From: CAWEBF01 sp963807235
GTDB taxonomy: Bacteria; Acidobacteriota; Vicinamibacteria; Vicinamibacterales; UBA2999
NCBI GenBank assembly: GCA_963807235.1
Contig: CAWEBF010000017.1
Span: 256,709 to 320,708 of the forward strand
Reading direction: 5' to 3'
DNA: 64,000 nt
Made by a program: the position numbers and the translations under genes. Under the pieces are notes generated by a model that made no database searches, had not been told where the DNA came from, and saw only the letters and a program-made list of their open reading frames with translations. This document shows, piece by piece, positions 44,896 through 56,365 of the stretch; position 1 is the first letter of the stretch, and every line of letters starts with the position of its first letter.

Positions 44896-45888
44896 TCACT
44901 GAACGCTGAAGATGGCGTTGCAGCTTCCGTCGACATCGGCGGCGGTCGTCTTCTCGCCGTTCAGCCCTTTGCGCATCGCCAGCTTGACCTGCTCCGTGTA
45001 CGCCCGGTAGGCGTTCTGAGCCGCCTGCGCGAGGCGCGAACCCTTGGGCAGGCTGAACATCTCGGCGAGTTCCCGATCCCACTGGATGACGCCGATCTCA
45101 CGCAGGTTGCGGCGGCCTGGCGCGAAATCGTGAATCCCCAGGGCGATTCCCGCCAGAGAGTTCAAGAGGCGGCACTCTTTGAGCACGCGCTGGCCCTCGA
45201 ACAGCTGGTCGTTCGACTGAGTGCCTGAACTGGCGGCGCCCATCAGGGGCACGACCACCGACTCGACGCCCGACGCATCCAGCGCGGCGAGGCATCCGGC
45301 GATCCCCTTGCGTAACCGGTCCTGGGCGAGGAGTTCTCGACGGTCAATCGCCCCGCCCGTGGCGAAGTTCGTGGCCACGAGACACACCGTGCTGGGAAAC
45401 GCTCCTCCCGACGGCTTGCCCGTACGTCGCAACTGCGCAACGAAGAAATCCGCGCCAATGCCCAGCAGGCCTGAATCGGCGGACGGCGCCCGTGGCTGTG
45501 CCCGGCGCGCGGCGATCTGAGCCTGCAGATCGCGCATGACATCCGGCTGCTTGCGGACGCGCTCGACGAGGACGGCCTGCGTGGCCGGAGACGTCGCAGT
45601 AATCATGAGCTCCGTATTCGTCGGCACGATGGCCGCGCCGGGCCGGAAGGCGGGTATGTCGAACGCACGCGCGAGATCGCCCGCCGTGAGGTAGATCTGC
45701 AGGGGAACATCGACGCCCTTTGCCGCCTCCACCTCGGCGGTCGAGAAGCTCAACGCGATCGTTTCACCCCGCTTCTGATCGTCGCCGAACATGGCCGCGA
45801 CAGGCCTCTGCTGCGCCACGGCCAGGCCGGAAACGATTGAGAGAAGGCACCAGACCAGAAGCAGGTGCACGCGAGCGTGAGAGGTCAT
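44896..45888 (-). CDS. Secreted protein with macro-domain-like C-terminal half
   Basis: This 330-residue protein starts at ATG 45888 behind AGGAGA, with a signal peptide (ARVHLLLVWCLLSIVSGLAVA). Residues of about 160-280 look like part of a macro domain: VCLVATNFATGGAIDRRELLAQDRLRKGI, CLAALDASGVESVVVPLMGAASSG. Macro domains bind or cleave ADP-ribose, which would be unusual for an exported protein. The N-terminal half is not recognised. Downstream of it is a heptamer array. Confidence 0.6.
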   Translation of the reverse strand: MTSHARVHLLLVWCLLSIVSGLAVAQQRPVAAMFGDDQKRGETIALSFSTAEVEAAKGVDVPLQIYLTAGDLARAFDIPAFRPGAAIVPTNTELMITATSPATQAVLVERVRKQPDVMRDLQAQIAARRAQPRAPSADSGLLGIGADFFVAQLRRTGKPSGGAFPSTVCLVATNFATGGAIDRRELLAQDRLRKGIAGCLAALDASGVESVVVPLMGAASSGTQSNDQLFEGQRVLKECRLLNSLAGIALGIHDFAPGRRNLREIGVIQWDRELAEMFSLPKGSRLAQAAQNAYRAYTEQVKLAMRKGLNGEKTTAADVDGSCNAIFSVQ

Positions 45889-45971
45889 TCGTTCTCCTCG
45901 TATGTATGCGCAGCCTGAGAATACGCGGCCCGGCCCGCCAAGACAATTGACGTCAGGCTACGCCCGCCGCC

Positions 45972-46781
45972 TCAGTGCGTCATGGCGTACAACAGCACGT
46001 TGATGGCGACGCGGTAGCCATCCACCGAGAACTGCCGGAAGTATTCCGGATCCTCGCCCTCGCGCTCCCAGGAATCGCTCACGTCGGTGTTGTGGGTCAT
46101 CAACACCATCGCCCGGCCGCGCGAATCGGCAATCACCCGGGTGTGCACGGTGTCGCTGTCCGCGCCGCGCTCCGACGTGCGGCCGGCGAGAAAGGTGCCG
46201 ATTCCGGGAATCTGCGGCACGGCGTCCAGATCGAACAGCATGTGGAACATCGGATGGTCGCGCGGCACGTCGACGATCGGGTACTCGGTCGCAGGAAACA
46301 CTTTCCGGATCTCACTCTCCCAAACCTGCCAGGCATAGGAGCCCCAGAAGTCGTCCACCCAGAGAAAGCCGCCCTTCAGCAGGTAGGTCCTCAAGGCGAC
46401 CGCGTCCTCCCTGGTGAACAGCAACCTGCCCACCTCCTGCATGATGATGACCGGGCACTGAAGCAGCTCCTCGCTCGTGAGCTGCACGATGAGATGGTTC
46501 GGCTGCCCTGCGCTGTCGAAGCTGACGCGCGTCTTGGTCAACTCAGACAGCCGAATCGACAGGTCGATGTCCGCCAGCGGGTAGTCCGTGAGCCAGCTCC
46601 CGCCGTCGCCGCGCGGATTGGGCCGATAGACGGCGCGGCAGTAGTGGAACTGTCCGTCGAAGCTGTCGGGACGCGCGAGACGCGCTTCGAGGCTGTTGCG
46701 GCCGAACTGCGCCGACGCGAAGCTGGCGAGGCAAAGCGAGATGGCCGCCGCAGCCGCCAGGATCCGGCGGACTCCGCGCAT
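45972..46781 (-). CDS. Secreted DUF4159 protein
   Basis: This 269-residue protein has a signal peptide (RILAAAAAISLCLASFASA). It matches DUF4159 in NPRGDGGSWLTDYPLADIDLSIRLSELT, LLKGGFLWVDDFWGSYAW, FPATEYPIVDVPRDHPMFHMLF and VLMTHNTDVSDSWE. The family resembles a glutamine-amidotransferase-like fold and is often found with MoxR ATPases, which are not here. It follows the sugar dehydrogenase gene by 2 bp, in one operon. Confidence 0.88.
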   Translation of the reverse strand: MRGVRRILAAAAAISLCLASFASAQFGRNSLEARLARPDSFDGQFHYCRAVYRPNPRGDGGSWLTDYPLADIDLSIRLSELTKTRVSFDSAGQPNHLIVQLTSEELLQCPVIIMQEVGRLLFTREDAVALRTYLLKGGFLWVDDFWGSYAWQVWESEIRKVFPATEYPIVDVPRDHPMFHMLFDLDAVPQIPGIGTFLAGRTSERGADSDTVHTRVIADSRGRAMVLMTHNTDVSDSWEREGEDPEYFRQFSVDGYRVAINVLLYAMTH

Positions 46782-46783
46782 TG

Positions 46784-48047
46784 TCAGCGCGGCGGCCGCG
46801 CGAGACGACCGCTCTTCTCTATCTGCTTGGTCGCCGACGGCTCGATGCGCAGCACGCCGCCGTTGTCGTGATCGACCAGAACGTAAAGCAGTTCATCGGG
46901 CCCCTGCCGCACGTCGCGGATGCGCATCTGCAGTGGAACGAGCAGCGACTCACGGCGCAACTCCTCCAGCTTGTCGTTGACCAGAATCCGCTCCAGCCGG
47001 CCGGTACCAGGAATCTCTCCGGTCCGCTGTCCGCCCACGAAGACGTCGCCCTTCCACTTCGGCAGCTTGTCGCCGGTGTAGAACGTCATGCCCGACAAGG
47101 AGATCGACGGCATCCAGTAGACCACTGGCGGCTCGAACCCATCCTTGGTGAACGAGGGTGACTGCCAGGGGCCCGGGTACGTGCGTCCCAGGCTCACGAG
47201 CGGCCAGCCATAGTTGGCGCCCGGCTTCAGGACGTTGATCTTGTCGCCGCCGTTCGGACCCATCTCGTGCTGCCACATCTGGCCGCTGGTGGGATGAGCG
47301 CCGAGCCCCAGCGAGTTGCGGTGGCCCAACGTGTAGACCTCCGGCTTGTGGCCGGCGCGGCCAGCGAAGGGGTTGTCGGGTGGAGCGGTGCCGTCGTCAT
47401 TCAGCCGCAGGACCTTGCCCGCGTAGGTGTTCGGATCCTGTGAGCTGCTGCCGTTGCCGCCGCTCGGCGTCGTCATGTACAGCTTGCCGTCGCGGCCAAA
47501 GGCGAGACGCGACGGGCCGCTAACGCCCGTACCCGCGCTGAAAATGTCGCTGAGCCCGGTAATCGCCGATCCGTCGAAGCGCCCGCGCGCGACGGTCAAG
47601 ACCGACTGCCTTTCACCCGCCCCAGGCTTCAGGTACGGTGAAGTACACCAGCTGGTTGCTGGCGAACTGCGGATGCAGCACGACGTCCATCAACCCGGAT
47701 CGGCCCTGTGGCCGAACCGCCGGAGTGCCGGGAATCGGCTTCGGGTCGAGCACGCCTTTGCGGATGATTCGGAGGCGTCCTTCCCTCTCCGTCACCAGCA
47801 GACTCCCGTCCGGAAGGAACGCAAGGCTCCACGGGTTCACCAGTCCGCGCGCGATGGGGACGACGCGTATCCGCATGACCTCCGCGGTGTCGTACTCGAT
47901 CGGCTCGGACGGGATCGGCTGGGGCTCGAATCCCGCTGGCGCGATCGGCTGGTCCCCTTCGAAGGGAACCGCCTGTTGAGCCAGGCCGGACGAGGCCGCG
48001 GCCAGTGTGCAGACGGCGACAAGACAGAGAAGCCAGGAAAGGCGCAT
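46784..48047 (-). CDS. PQQ-dependent sugar dehydrogenase, soluble type (frameshifted)
   Basis: This secreted propeller is about 420 residues long once one extra base near 47638 is removed. The first frame has a signal peptide and GLVNPWSLAFLPDGSLLVTEREGRLRI, GLMDVVLHPQF and LVYFT; the second resumes with ERQSVLTVARGRFDG, YTLGHRNSLGLGAHP, WQHEMGPNGGDKINVLKPGANYGWP. These are GSDH/Asd-type motifs, including the catalytic His in HRN. It oxidises aldose sugars in the periplasm, with electron transfer to an unknown partner. Confidence 0.88.
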
Positions 48048-48060
48048 GGTCGAATTACCT

Positions 48061-48087
48061 CGTTGGTCGTTAGTGTAGTCGTTAGTC
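48061..48087. repeat. Heptamer array, family D
   Basis: Units cgttggt, cgttagt and cgttagt occur around a 5-bp partial unit, in the gap between the oxygenase stop and the sugar dehydrogenase start. Confidence 0.75.
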
Positions 48088-48095
48088 GCCGGGCG

Positions 48096-49085
48096 TCAGG
48101 CGGTGCGGCGTTTGCCGCCAGACCAGCGTTCGCGACGCTCGTCGCTCATCTGCGCGAGCATCTGCTTGATGCCCTGCCGGTCGGGTCCGAGCCTGAACTG
48201 GTACACATACCGCTCCAGATCGGCGGGACTGGCATCCGCGGGAATGGACGCACCGTGCGCGCCGGCGGAATTGAGGAACGCCAGCATCGAATTGGCCTTG
48301 AAGGGCACCGACCGCACCAGTTCGCACCGCGACTCGTCCACGTAGAACGGCTTGTCGTTGGGCGCCTCTTCGTCGCCGCGCACCCGATAGAGTTGCGTGC
48401 CGAAGCTCTCGTTGTCCCCGGGTTTCGCCAGATAGACAAGGCCGGTGACGAAGCCCCACTTCGGATCACGATGGGGCGCGATCACATATCCGGGCCGCCG
48501 CAGCATGATGCGCCCGTCCGAGGTGTGCATCTGCCAGTCCAACCCCTCCAGCTCACCGCAGGCGCTCTTGATGAAATCCTGGATCACGCTGTCGAACTTG
48601 AGCGCCAGGGCATCGTGCAGCATCTCGCCGACGATGTGCCTTGAGATGAAATCCCAGACACGGCGGGAGTAGATCGGACCCTTTCCGAAGGGCACGACCA
48701 TGCGCTGCCTGGACACGTCACGGTCGGCGAAGAACACCGCGGGCGGTAGGGCTGCCAGCATCAACTGGTACACGTCGGACGGCAGCCAGTTGTCGACGAC
48801 GATGTGGGGAAACGGACTCGTGTCCAGCTGGGCTTTCGCCACGGCCCGCGACACATGGGTCTCGATACGGGCGCGATCGAGCTGGGCGTCGAGGCGCGCG
48901 AGCTCGTCCTGCATTTCCCAGTCGAGGCGCGCCGCGGTTTCGAGCTGCTCGGTACGGACGAGCAGCTCATCGACCTGCGCACGCAGCCGGTGGGTGGAGT
49001 CAGCCAGCTGATCAACCCGCACGACGGTGCCGCGCCATGTCTGCGGATTGAAATACCTTGCCGCTCTCAGCAGTCGGGTGAACAC
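48096..49085 (-). CDS. 2-oxoglutarate/Fe(II)-type oxygenase-like protein
   Basis: This 329-residue protein starts with GTG at 49085. An N-terminal coiled-coil-like region (about 25-85, LADSTHRLRAQVDELLVRTEQL) precedes a jelly-roll oxygenase region. VIAPHRDPKWGFVTGLVYL has the HxD iron ligands and SAGAHGAS the distal His; the later Arg in LERYVYQFRL would bind 2-oxoglutarate. It may hydroxylate a peptide or metabolite. The neighbours give no substrate hint. Confidence 0.78.
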   Translation of the reverse strand: MFTRLLRAARYFNPQTWRGTVVRVDQLADSTHRLRAQVDELLVRTEQLETAARLDWEMQDELARLDAQLDRARIETHVSRAVAKAQLDTSPFPHIVVDNWLPSDVYQLMLAALPPAVFFADRDVSRQRMVVPFGKGPIYSRRVWDFISRHIVGEMLHDALALKFDSVIQDFIKSACGELEGLDWQMHTSDGRIMLRRPGYVIAPHRDPKWGFVTGLVYLAKPGDNESFGTQLYRVRGDEEAPNDKPFYVDESRCELVRSVPFKANSMLAFLNSAGAHGASIPADASPADLERYVYQFRLGPDRQGIKQMLAQMSDERRERWSGGKRRTA

Positions 49086-49142
49086 TGGACCGATACGCGA
49101 CTTTACTACAGGCTCCAGAACGAGCTGAACCTTCGGACGTGC

Positions 49143-50052
49143 TCAGCGCGCCTCTTCGGCGCGAGCGCCGGAGAGGATGCCTCGCAGGCCGTAGTTGCCC
49201 TCGTGGCACCCGACCTCGTAGAGGTCGCCGTCGGCCTTGCGCAAGCCGTTCTCGATCGACCACGAGCGCGAGAACGTCGCCGGATCGGTGACCGTCAGGC
49301 GGTACTCGATCGTGTCGGCGTCGATGCGCGTAAACCGCTCGACCAGGTGAATCTGCCGCGTGGCGCCTCTAAACAGCTTCTTGTCGTTGAAGTTCGTGGT
49401 CTCGACGACCAGCGTCTGACCCTCCCATCGCCCTCGAGAGTCACCGATGTAAGCCTGGACGCCCGCGGCCGAGCCCGGGTCGCCGGTCAAGCGGAATGAC
49501 ACGGGCTTCATGCATCATCTCGGTCAGGATGGCGACGTAGCCCGGCGCCTGAACGATCTGGTGCACGTTGTTGTAGAAGGGATTGGGCGCCAGCAGGCCG
49601 TCGGTCGTGATGCATCGCTCGGTTAGCGCGCGATCCTCCGGCCTGTTCGCGGGCAGCGGCGGGCCGAGTTTCGGCGTCGCGTCCCATCGCTTCCGGCCCT
49701 CCGGCGTATACGGGACCTTCCCGTCCGGCGGGTCCACCACCAGCGACGTCGCCCGGCTTGGAGCGACCTTCCCTTTCGCCGTTTCCAGCCAGATGCCGTT
49801 CAGCTCGCCGCTGAGCGGCACGTCCTCGGCAAAATTCGTTAACAGGCGATCGAGCGAGGTCTTTTCGAACTCCGCCGCTTCCGCCGCGGTGAGCGTGCTC
49901 TTGCCCTTGAGCGCGTCCGGACGTTCGAGCGGCACCGGGTTCTGGTTGCTCCAGACGCCTTGAATGTCCGGATCCCCCCACGGCGTTCTGTTCTGCGCCT
50001 CCAGCGAAGCGCTGATGCAGAAGAGCAATGCGAGCAATACAGTTCCGCGCAT
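49143..50052 (-). CDS. Secreted protein of an Acidobacteriota-type hypothetical family (frameshifted)
   Basis: This protein has about 302 residues from ATG 50052 once one extra base near 49490 is removed. A signal peptide (GTVLLALLFCISASLEA) precedes NRTPWGDPDIQGVWSNQNPVP, which is very common in proteins of unknown function in this phylum. After the break the second frame gives YIGDSRGRWEGQTLVVETTNFNDK, EYRLTVTDPATFSRSWSIEN and a final CHEGNYGLRGILSGARAEE. The family is exported and its function is unknown. Confidence 0.8.
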
Positions 50053-50072
50053 GATCGTCAACTCCTAGTAAG

Positions 50073-50104
50073 GCCCGGGGCCTGGAGCCCGGAGCCTGGA
50101 GCCC
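50073..50104. repeat. Heptamer array, family A (GCCTGGA)
   Basis: About four 7-bp units begin directly after the TAG stop of the Tat amidohydrolase gene, on the sense strand TAGGGCTCC. Confidence 0.85.
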
Positions 50105-51180
50105 TACGTAATTCGCAGAAGCCTCGTCAGATTTCCACCGAGGATGGCTTCTTTCTCCGCATCGCTCAGAAACGAGGCGTTGAGTACCAGATCCACCGTC
50201 ACCGGCCAGTTGAACGGCACGTCCGTGCCGTAGACCACCTGGCTGACTCCGACCTCCGCCACCAGGTGGCGGAGCCCCTCCTCGGAGAACACCATCGTGT
50301 CCACCAGCAGCTCACGCTTGAAGTAGTCCCGCGGGCGCTTCTTGTTCGCGCAGTTGGCGTTCGCGCGCACGTCGCAGGCCACGTCGGTGCGGCCGAGATA
50401 CGACGGCAGGTAGCCGCCGGCGTGCGCGCCGCAGACGCGCAGCCCGGGGTGCCGGTCCAGGGTGCCGTCGAAGATCAGGCGCGACAGGAAGTAGGTGGTC
50501 TCGAGCGGGTTGCCGATGATGTTGCCCAGGTCGCCCCGGCCGCCCAGCGCGCCCTCCTTGATGATGTTCTCCGACCCATTGGGGTGCATGAACACGATCG
50601 CGCCGAGCTCGGCGGCCTTGGCCCAGAACGGGTCGTACTTCGGCCCCGACACGTCCTCGCCGTTCACGTGCCCCCCGATCGTCACACCACGCAGGCCGAG
50701 GCGCTTAACGCCGTCCTCGAGCTGTTGCGCCGCCAGGTCGGGGAACTGCAGCGCCACGGACGTCATCGCCACGAAGCGATCCGGATGCGCCGACACCCAC
50801 TTGGCCAGCCCCTCGTTCTGCGCCTTGACGATCGCCGTCGCGAGGGCGCGATCGGCGCCGTACCACCAGTAGCCGTTGATGCTCAGGGCCTGCATGTCCA
50901 CGCCCTGGCCGTCCATCGTGGCCAGCCGCGCGGGCCCCAGGATGTTGTTTCCACCGCCCGCGGCGGCCTTGGCAAAGGGCGACGCCTTCACCACCTCGGC
51001 GACCTCGGGGATCACGCAGTGCGCGTGCACGTCGATGACCTTGATGCGCTTGCCGCCGATCGAGACCTGCCGCCGCGCGGGCGTCGCCGGCGCCTGACCG
51101 CTCGCAAGTCCGCCGAAGGCATACATGCCAGCCGCCGCGCCGGCCACCGTGCGAACGAAGCGTCGTCTGTTTGTCATCAT
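50104..51180 (-). CDS. Tat-exported amidohydrolase (Amidohydro_2 type)
   Basis: This 358-residue protein starts at ATG 51180, with AAGGG 7 bp upstream. A twin-arginine signal (NRRRFVRTVAGAAAGMYAFGG) exports it folded. The TIM barrel has DVHAHCVIPE (first His pair), FMHPNGSE, VCGAHAGGYLPSYLGR and VYGTDVPFNWP with the last Asp. It resembles ACMSD/gamma-resorcylate decarboxylase-type enzymes acting on aromatic acids; the substrate is not defined. It lies upstream of the frameshifted hypothetical gene. Confidence 0.87.
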   Translation of the reverse strand: MMTNRRRFVRTVAGAAAGMYAFGGLASGQAPATPARRQVSIGGKRIKVIDVHAHCVIPEVAEVVKASPFAKAAAGGGNNILGPARLATMDGQGVDMQALSINGYWWYGADRALATAIVKAQNEGLAKWVSAHPDRFVAMTSVALQFPDLAAQQLEDGVKRLGLRGVTIGGHVNGEDVSGPKYDPFWAKAAELGAIVFMHPNGSENIIKEGALGGRGDLGNIIGNPLETTYFLSRLIFDGTLDRHPGLRVCGAHAGGYLPSYLGRTDVACDVRANANCANKKRPRDYFKRELLVDTMVFSEEGLRHLVAEVGVSQVVYGTDVPFNWPVTVDLVLNASFLSDAEKEAILGGNLTRLLRIT

Positions 51181-51190
51181 CAAGCCCTTA

Positions 51191-51217
51191 CGACCAACGA
51201 CTAACGACTAACTAACG
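51191..51217. repeat. Heptamer array, family D (CGACTAA)
   Basis: Units cgaccaa, cgactaa, cgactaa, then ctaacga overlap the TAG stop of the next amidohydrolase gene. Confidence 0.85.
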
Positions 51218-52873
51218 AGCTTCATAAGCTATGCGGCCCCCGACCATCGTCAACACGGGGGCCACGTTCTTGATCTCATCCTCGGGCACCGTCAGGTAGT
51301 CGCGATCGAGCACCAGGAGATCGGCCAGCTTGCCAGCCTCGAGCGATCCGAGGTTCTTCTCCTGGAACACGAACCACGCGTTACGGCGCGTGTGCGCGAC
51401 GAGCGCGTCCTCGCGGCTGATCGGCTGGCGAAGCACCTTCTGCCCACCCACCATCTTGCCCGTGACGGCCCACCACAACGTCGTGAACGGCAGGATCTGG
51501 TTCGCGCGGGCGCCGTCGCTGCCCAGGCCCCACGTCACACCGCTTTCCTGGATGGTCTTGAGCGGCGCCATGTCCAGCGCAGCGTCGCCGAACACGCGGC
51601 GATTGATGCCGCCGTTGATAACTGCCCAGGGATGGACGGCGGCAGCCAGGCCCAGCCGCTTCATCCGCTGCAGCTGCGCCGCGGTCGGCTGGTTCAAGTG
51701 CGCCAGGGTCCAGCGCAGGTCGCTGATCGGATGCTGGCGGCTTACCGCCTCGATCTGATCCAGGAAGGCGTCGATCGTGTCCGTCAGGTTGGCGTGAACG
51801 TGCAGAGGCAGCCGCGCGGCCGCAATCTCGGTGACGATGCGCCGCCACTGCGCCAGCTGATCGGGCTGCGGGTTCGAGCGCGAGATGAACATCGGGTCGT
51901 GCAACGGTCCGTAAACGCTCTCGCCCCAGGTCACGTAGTTGATGTCGCTGTCGCCCTGGAACAGCTTCATCGAGCGCACGGCAGCAAGAGACGACTCGAC
52001 CTGCTGGGGGCTGCCAGCAGCCGCGCCGGTGATGCAGAACACGCGCACGTTGAGTGCGCGTTCTCCTGACAACTTGCGGAACACCGGCAGGATATCCGGC
52101 TCGCATCCCGCGCTACCGAAGGCTGTCAGTCCGAACTTGTTCAGGTCGCGAATCATCTGGCGCGTGCTGGCCTCGAGCGCCTCGCCCGTCGCCACCGGAA
52201 GCCGCGCGGCAAGGCCCCTGATGCCGGCTTCCTCGATCACGCCTGTCGGCCTGCCCGACGCATCCTTCAACGCCCACTCGGGGCTACGTTCGGTGATCCC
52301 CAGCACCTCCACAGCGCGGCTGTTCAGGTACGAGGCGTAGTAGGACGCCTGAAGCAGGACCGGGTTGGCTGGTGCGACCCGGTCGAGCTCGTCGCGCGTC
52401 AGCGGCCGGGAGTCGTCGGCAAACTGATCCACCGCCCATCCGCCTAGGTTGTAGATCCATTCACCAGCCGGCGTCGTCTTGACGCGGGCGCGCAGGAGAT
52501 CCAGCGCCTGCTTCCGCGTGCCGACGCCGTCCCAGCGCACTTCCTTGTCCCAGGTCGCGGCGGCGCGCACCAGGTGCATGTGGTTGTCGATGAGCCCAGG
52601 AATCACGGTGCGGCCGCGCAGGTCGATTCGGCGCGTCGACGGGCTGGACAGTTGGATGATCTCGCTGTTGCTGCCGACGCGCATGATGCGGTCGCCCTCG
52701 ATCGCCACGGCCTGCGCAATCGAGAAGCGATCGTCGACTGTGACCACCTTGCCGTTGGTCAGGATGACGTCGGCGCCGCTCGGACGCGCAGGCGGCGGTT
52801 CCTGCGCTGCAAGCCACGCGATCGCGCCAGTCGCGACGAGGAGCGCCGCCGCCGTGACGCGTCTCCGGTTCAT
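51212..52873 (-). CDS. Secreted amidohydrolase 3 (YtcJ-like)
   Basis: This 553-residue protein starts at ATG 52873 (GTG 52879 also possible), with an RRR-containing signal (NRRRVTAAALLVATGAIAWL). The amidohydrolase 3 signature is clear: VILTNGKVVTVDDRFSIAQAVAIEGDRI, VIPGLIDNHMHLVRAA (HxH), HVHANLTDTIDAFL, RWTLAHLNQP, WGLGSDGARAN and LGSLEAGKLADLLVLD. YtcJ-like enzymes hydrolyse N-acyl or formamide bonds; substrate unknown. It follows the LVIVD gene by 7 bp or less. Confidence 0.9.
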   Translation of the reverse strand: MNRRRVTAAALLVATGAIAWLAAQEPPPARPSGADVILTNGKVVTVDDRFSIAQAVAIEGDRIMRVGSNSEIIQLSSPSTRRIDLRGRTVIPGLIDNHMHLVRAAATWDKEVRWDGVGTRKQALDLLRARVKTTPAGEWIYNLGGWAVDQFADDSRPLTRDELDRVAPANPVLLQASYYASYLNSRAVEVLGITERSPEWALKDASGRPTGVIEEAGIRGLAARLPVATGEALEASTRQMIRDLNKFGLTAFGSAGCEPDILPVFRKLSGERALNVRVFCITGAAAGSPQQVESSLAAVRSMKLFQGDSDINYVTWGESVYGPLHDPMFISRSNPQPDQLAQWRRIVTEIAAARLPLHVHANLTDTIDAFLDQIEAVSRQHPISDLRWTLAHLNQPTAAQLQRMKRLGLAAAVHPWAVINGGINRRVFGDAALDMAPLKTIQESGVTWGLGSDGARANQILPFTTLWWAVTGKMVGGQKVLRQPISREDALVAHTRRNAWFVFQEKNLGSLEAGKLADLLVLDRDYLTVPEDEIKNVAPVLTMVGGRIAYEAR

Positions 52874-52879
52874 GGGCAC

Positions 52880-54196
52880 CTACCCTTCGTACTGGAGAAC
52901 GTGGACGCCCGAGTTCCAGTCGCTCGTGTAGATCAGCCCCTCGGGCGTCACGTAGACGTCGGCGGACTTGGCCGCAAGCGACACGTTGGGCCGCGGATCG
53001 GTCAACTTCGCTGGTGTCGGCGGCACCCACGACGCGATCTCCTTCGGTGCCTGGGCATCCTTGATGTCGAACACGCGCACGCCGGCGTTGTTGTAAGTGG
53101 CGAAGATCGTGTCCTCGCTGCGAAAGCTGCCCGGGCGGTTCTCGTGCAGGTTGTGCGGGCCGAAGGTGCCGACCGCGCAGTAGTCGCGATCCTGAGGCGT
53201 CGGCAGGTTGGCGATGGTCACCGGCTTCTCCGGCGTCCGCATGTCCACAATACGGGTGTTGAACGTGCCCTTGGCACACTTCTCGGCATTGGCCTCGTCG
53301 GCAACCACGATCAGATTGCGCCCAGGCAACGGCAGCGCGGTATGGGTGCCGCCCGGTTCGGGAGGCGACCAGTTGACGTGCGAGATCAGCTTGGGACTGC
53401 GCGGATCGCTGAGGTCGTGAATCGTCAGGCCGCCGTCACGCCATGCGCCGTAGCCACGCGTGCCGGATGTCAGCATGTGGTGCAGCGCCAGCCGCTTCCC
53501 CGCCGGCATCGTGGACTTCTCCCCGGCCGCGCGGTTCATGCCCGGCATCCACCAGCGCGCCACGATCTCGGGCTTGGTGATCGTCTGCAGGTCCACGATC
53601 ACAAGGATGTGGTCCAGGAAGCCGTCGAAGTGCGCCGCAACGTAGGCGTAGCGCCCGCCGGGCCACCACAGCCGGTTGATGCCGAGACCCGGCATCTCCA
53701 GGAAGGCGATCTCCTTCATCTCGGGTGGCTTCGACAGATCGTGAATGCTCAGGCCCGAGCGGAACTTCTTGCGGTTGGTGATGCTGTCGGCCAGCGAGTT
53801 CTCGAAGTAGCCGCGCAGGTTGTCATAGGACTGCATGGCGACGATGTTGGCGCCGTTGGCCAGCAGCATCATGTCGTCGGCGACCTGCAGGTGGTGTGTG
53901 CGCGTGAAATCGCCGCCGGTGAAGAAGCCGACCGGCTTCAGCCGCCGCGGGTCGTTGGCGTCGAGGATCGTCAGGCCGTTGCTGAACATGTGGCCGACGT
54001 ACAGATGCCGGCGGTTCAGCATGATCTGCACGCTGTCTGTCTTGCCGCCCAGATCGCTATACGAGAGGTGCCGGATACGGCGGCCGATGCCCTCCGGCGG
54101 CACCGGCGTTTCGCGCGCCGGCCGCGCCTGCAGCAGCGGCGCGGCCGCCAGGCCGGCCAGCGCCTTGAGGTGTTCCCGCCGTGTGGACCTGCTCAT
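52880..54196 (-). CDS. Tat-exported LVIVD-repeat beta-propeller protein
   Basis: This 438-residue protein has a Tat-like N-terminus (TRREHLKALAGLAAAPLL). Repeated motifs such as GLTILDANDPRRLKPVGFF, GLSIHDLSKPPEMKEIAFL, ILVIVDLQTITKPEIVARWW and GLTIHDLSDPRSPKLISHV are LVIVD-type propeller blades (about 50 residues each). Two HxHxL-like His stretches (RTHHLQVADD, LHHMLTSG) could bind metal. It is followed by the amidohydrolase gene and preceded by another propeller protein gene, so these may act together outside the membrane. Confidence 0.85.
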   Translation of the reverse strand: MSRSTRREHLKALAGLAAAPLLQARPARETPVPPEGIGRRIRHLSYSDLGGKTDSVQIMLNRRHLYVGHMFSNGLTILDANDPRRLKPVGFFTGGDFTRTHHLQVADDMMLLANGANIVAMQSYDNLRGYFENSLADSITNRKKFRSGLSIHDLSKPPEMKEIAFLEMPGLGINRLWWPGGRYAYVAAHFDGFLDHILVIVDLQTITKPEIVARWWMPGMNRAAGEKSTMPAGKRLALHHMLTSGTRGYGAWRDGGLTIHDLSDPRSPKLISHVNWSPPEPGGTHTALPLPGRNLIVVADEANAEKCAKGTFNTRIVDMRTPEKPVTIANLPTPQDRDYCAVGTFGPHNLHENRPGSFRSEDTIFATYNNAGVRVFDIKDAQAPKEIASWVPPTPAKLTDPRPNVSLAAKSADVYVTPEGLIYTSDWNSGVHVLQYEG

Positions 54197-54214
54197 GGTG
54201 TGTCGGCCTCCGTA

Positions 54215-55824
<1,610 letters not shown>

Positions 55825-55825
<1 letters not shown>

Positions 55826-56286
55826 CACTGGGCCAGCGTGCCCCGCGGTCCGGTGGGCGCTGGGGCACCGAAGTTCTCGGTGCGGTAGATCTCCTTCTTG
55901 GTGTCGGTCACGACGATGTTCGCGCGCTCGGTCAGGTTGAGATAGGGAGAACCGCTCTTCAGGCGCCGTCCGATCATGGTCAGCTTCATCCCCTTCTTGA
56001 TCGTGGCCGGCGTCCAGCCGAACTGCTTGATGAGCTGTTGCGGCCCGCCGAGCTCAGCCTGCCAGACCACGGCCTTCCCGCTCTCTTCCACTTCCATGAT
56101 GATGCGGGCGTGCGGACTCACCATCTGCACGTCGGTCACGGTGCCGGTGACGGTGACGACCTCCGGGTTGTAGCGATCCGCGTCGCCGTGATGCGCGGCC
56201 GCCGGCCAGGCCAGGATCAGGGCCAACGCGCAAAGAACTGCGGCGCGACCGTGCTGTTTGTGAATTGTGAATTGTGAATTGTGCAT
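55825..56286 (-). CDS. Secreted DUF6152-family protein, start codon inside a heptamer array
   Basis: This 153-residue protein has a signal peptide AVLCALALILAWPAAA, then HHGDADRYNPEVVTVTGTVTDVQMVSPHARIIMEVEE and QFGWTPATIKKGMKLTMIGRRLKSGS, typical of DUF6152. No ATG or GTG lies between the repeat and the signal peptide, so the only usable start is ATG 56286 inside the family C array. It gives the N-terminus MHNSQFTIHK, which is repeat-encoded. The family function is unknown; it is often found with cytochromes and PQQ proteins. Confidence 0.82.
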
Positions 56287-56290
56287 TGTG
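56257..56290. repeat. Heptamer array, family C (ATTGTGA)
   Basis: Four or five 7-bp units encode the start codon and first ten residues of the DUF6152 protein on the minus strand. Confidence 0.85.
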
Positions 56291-56365
56291 ACTTCCCCCG
56301 GCGCCTCCGTCGCGCTCAATCTGTCACTGTGTCAGCGGACTGTCAAATCCGTTAGGCTAGCGCAG

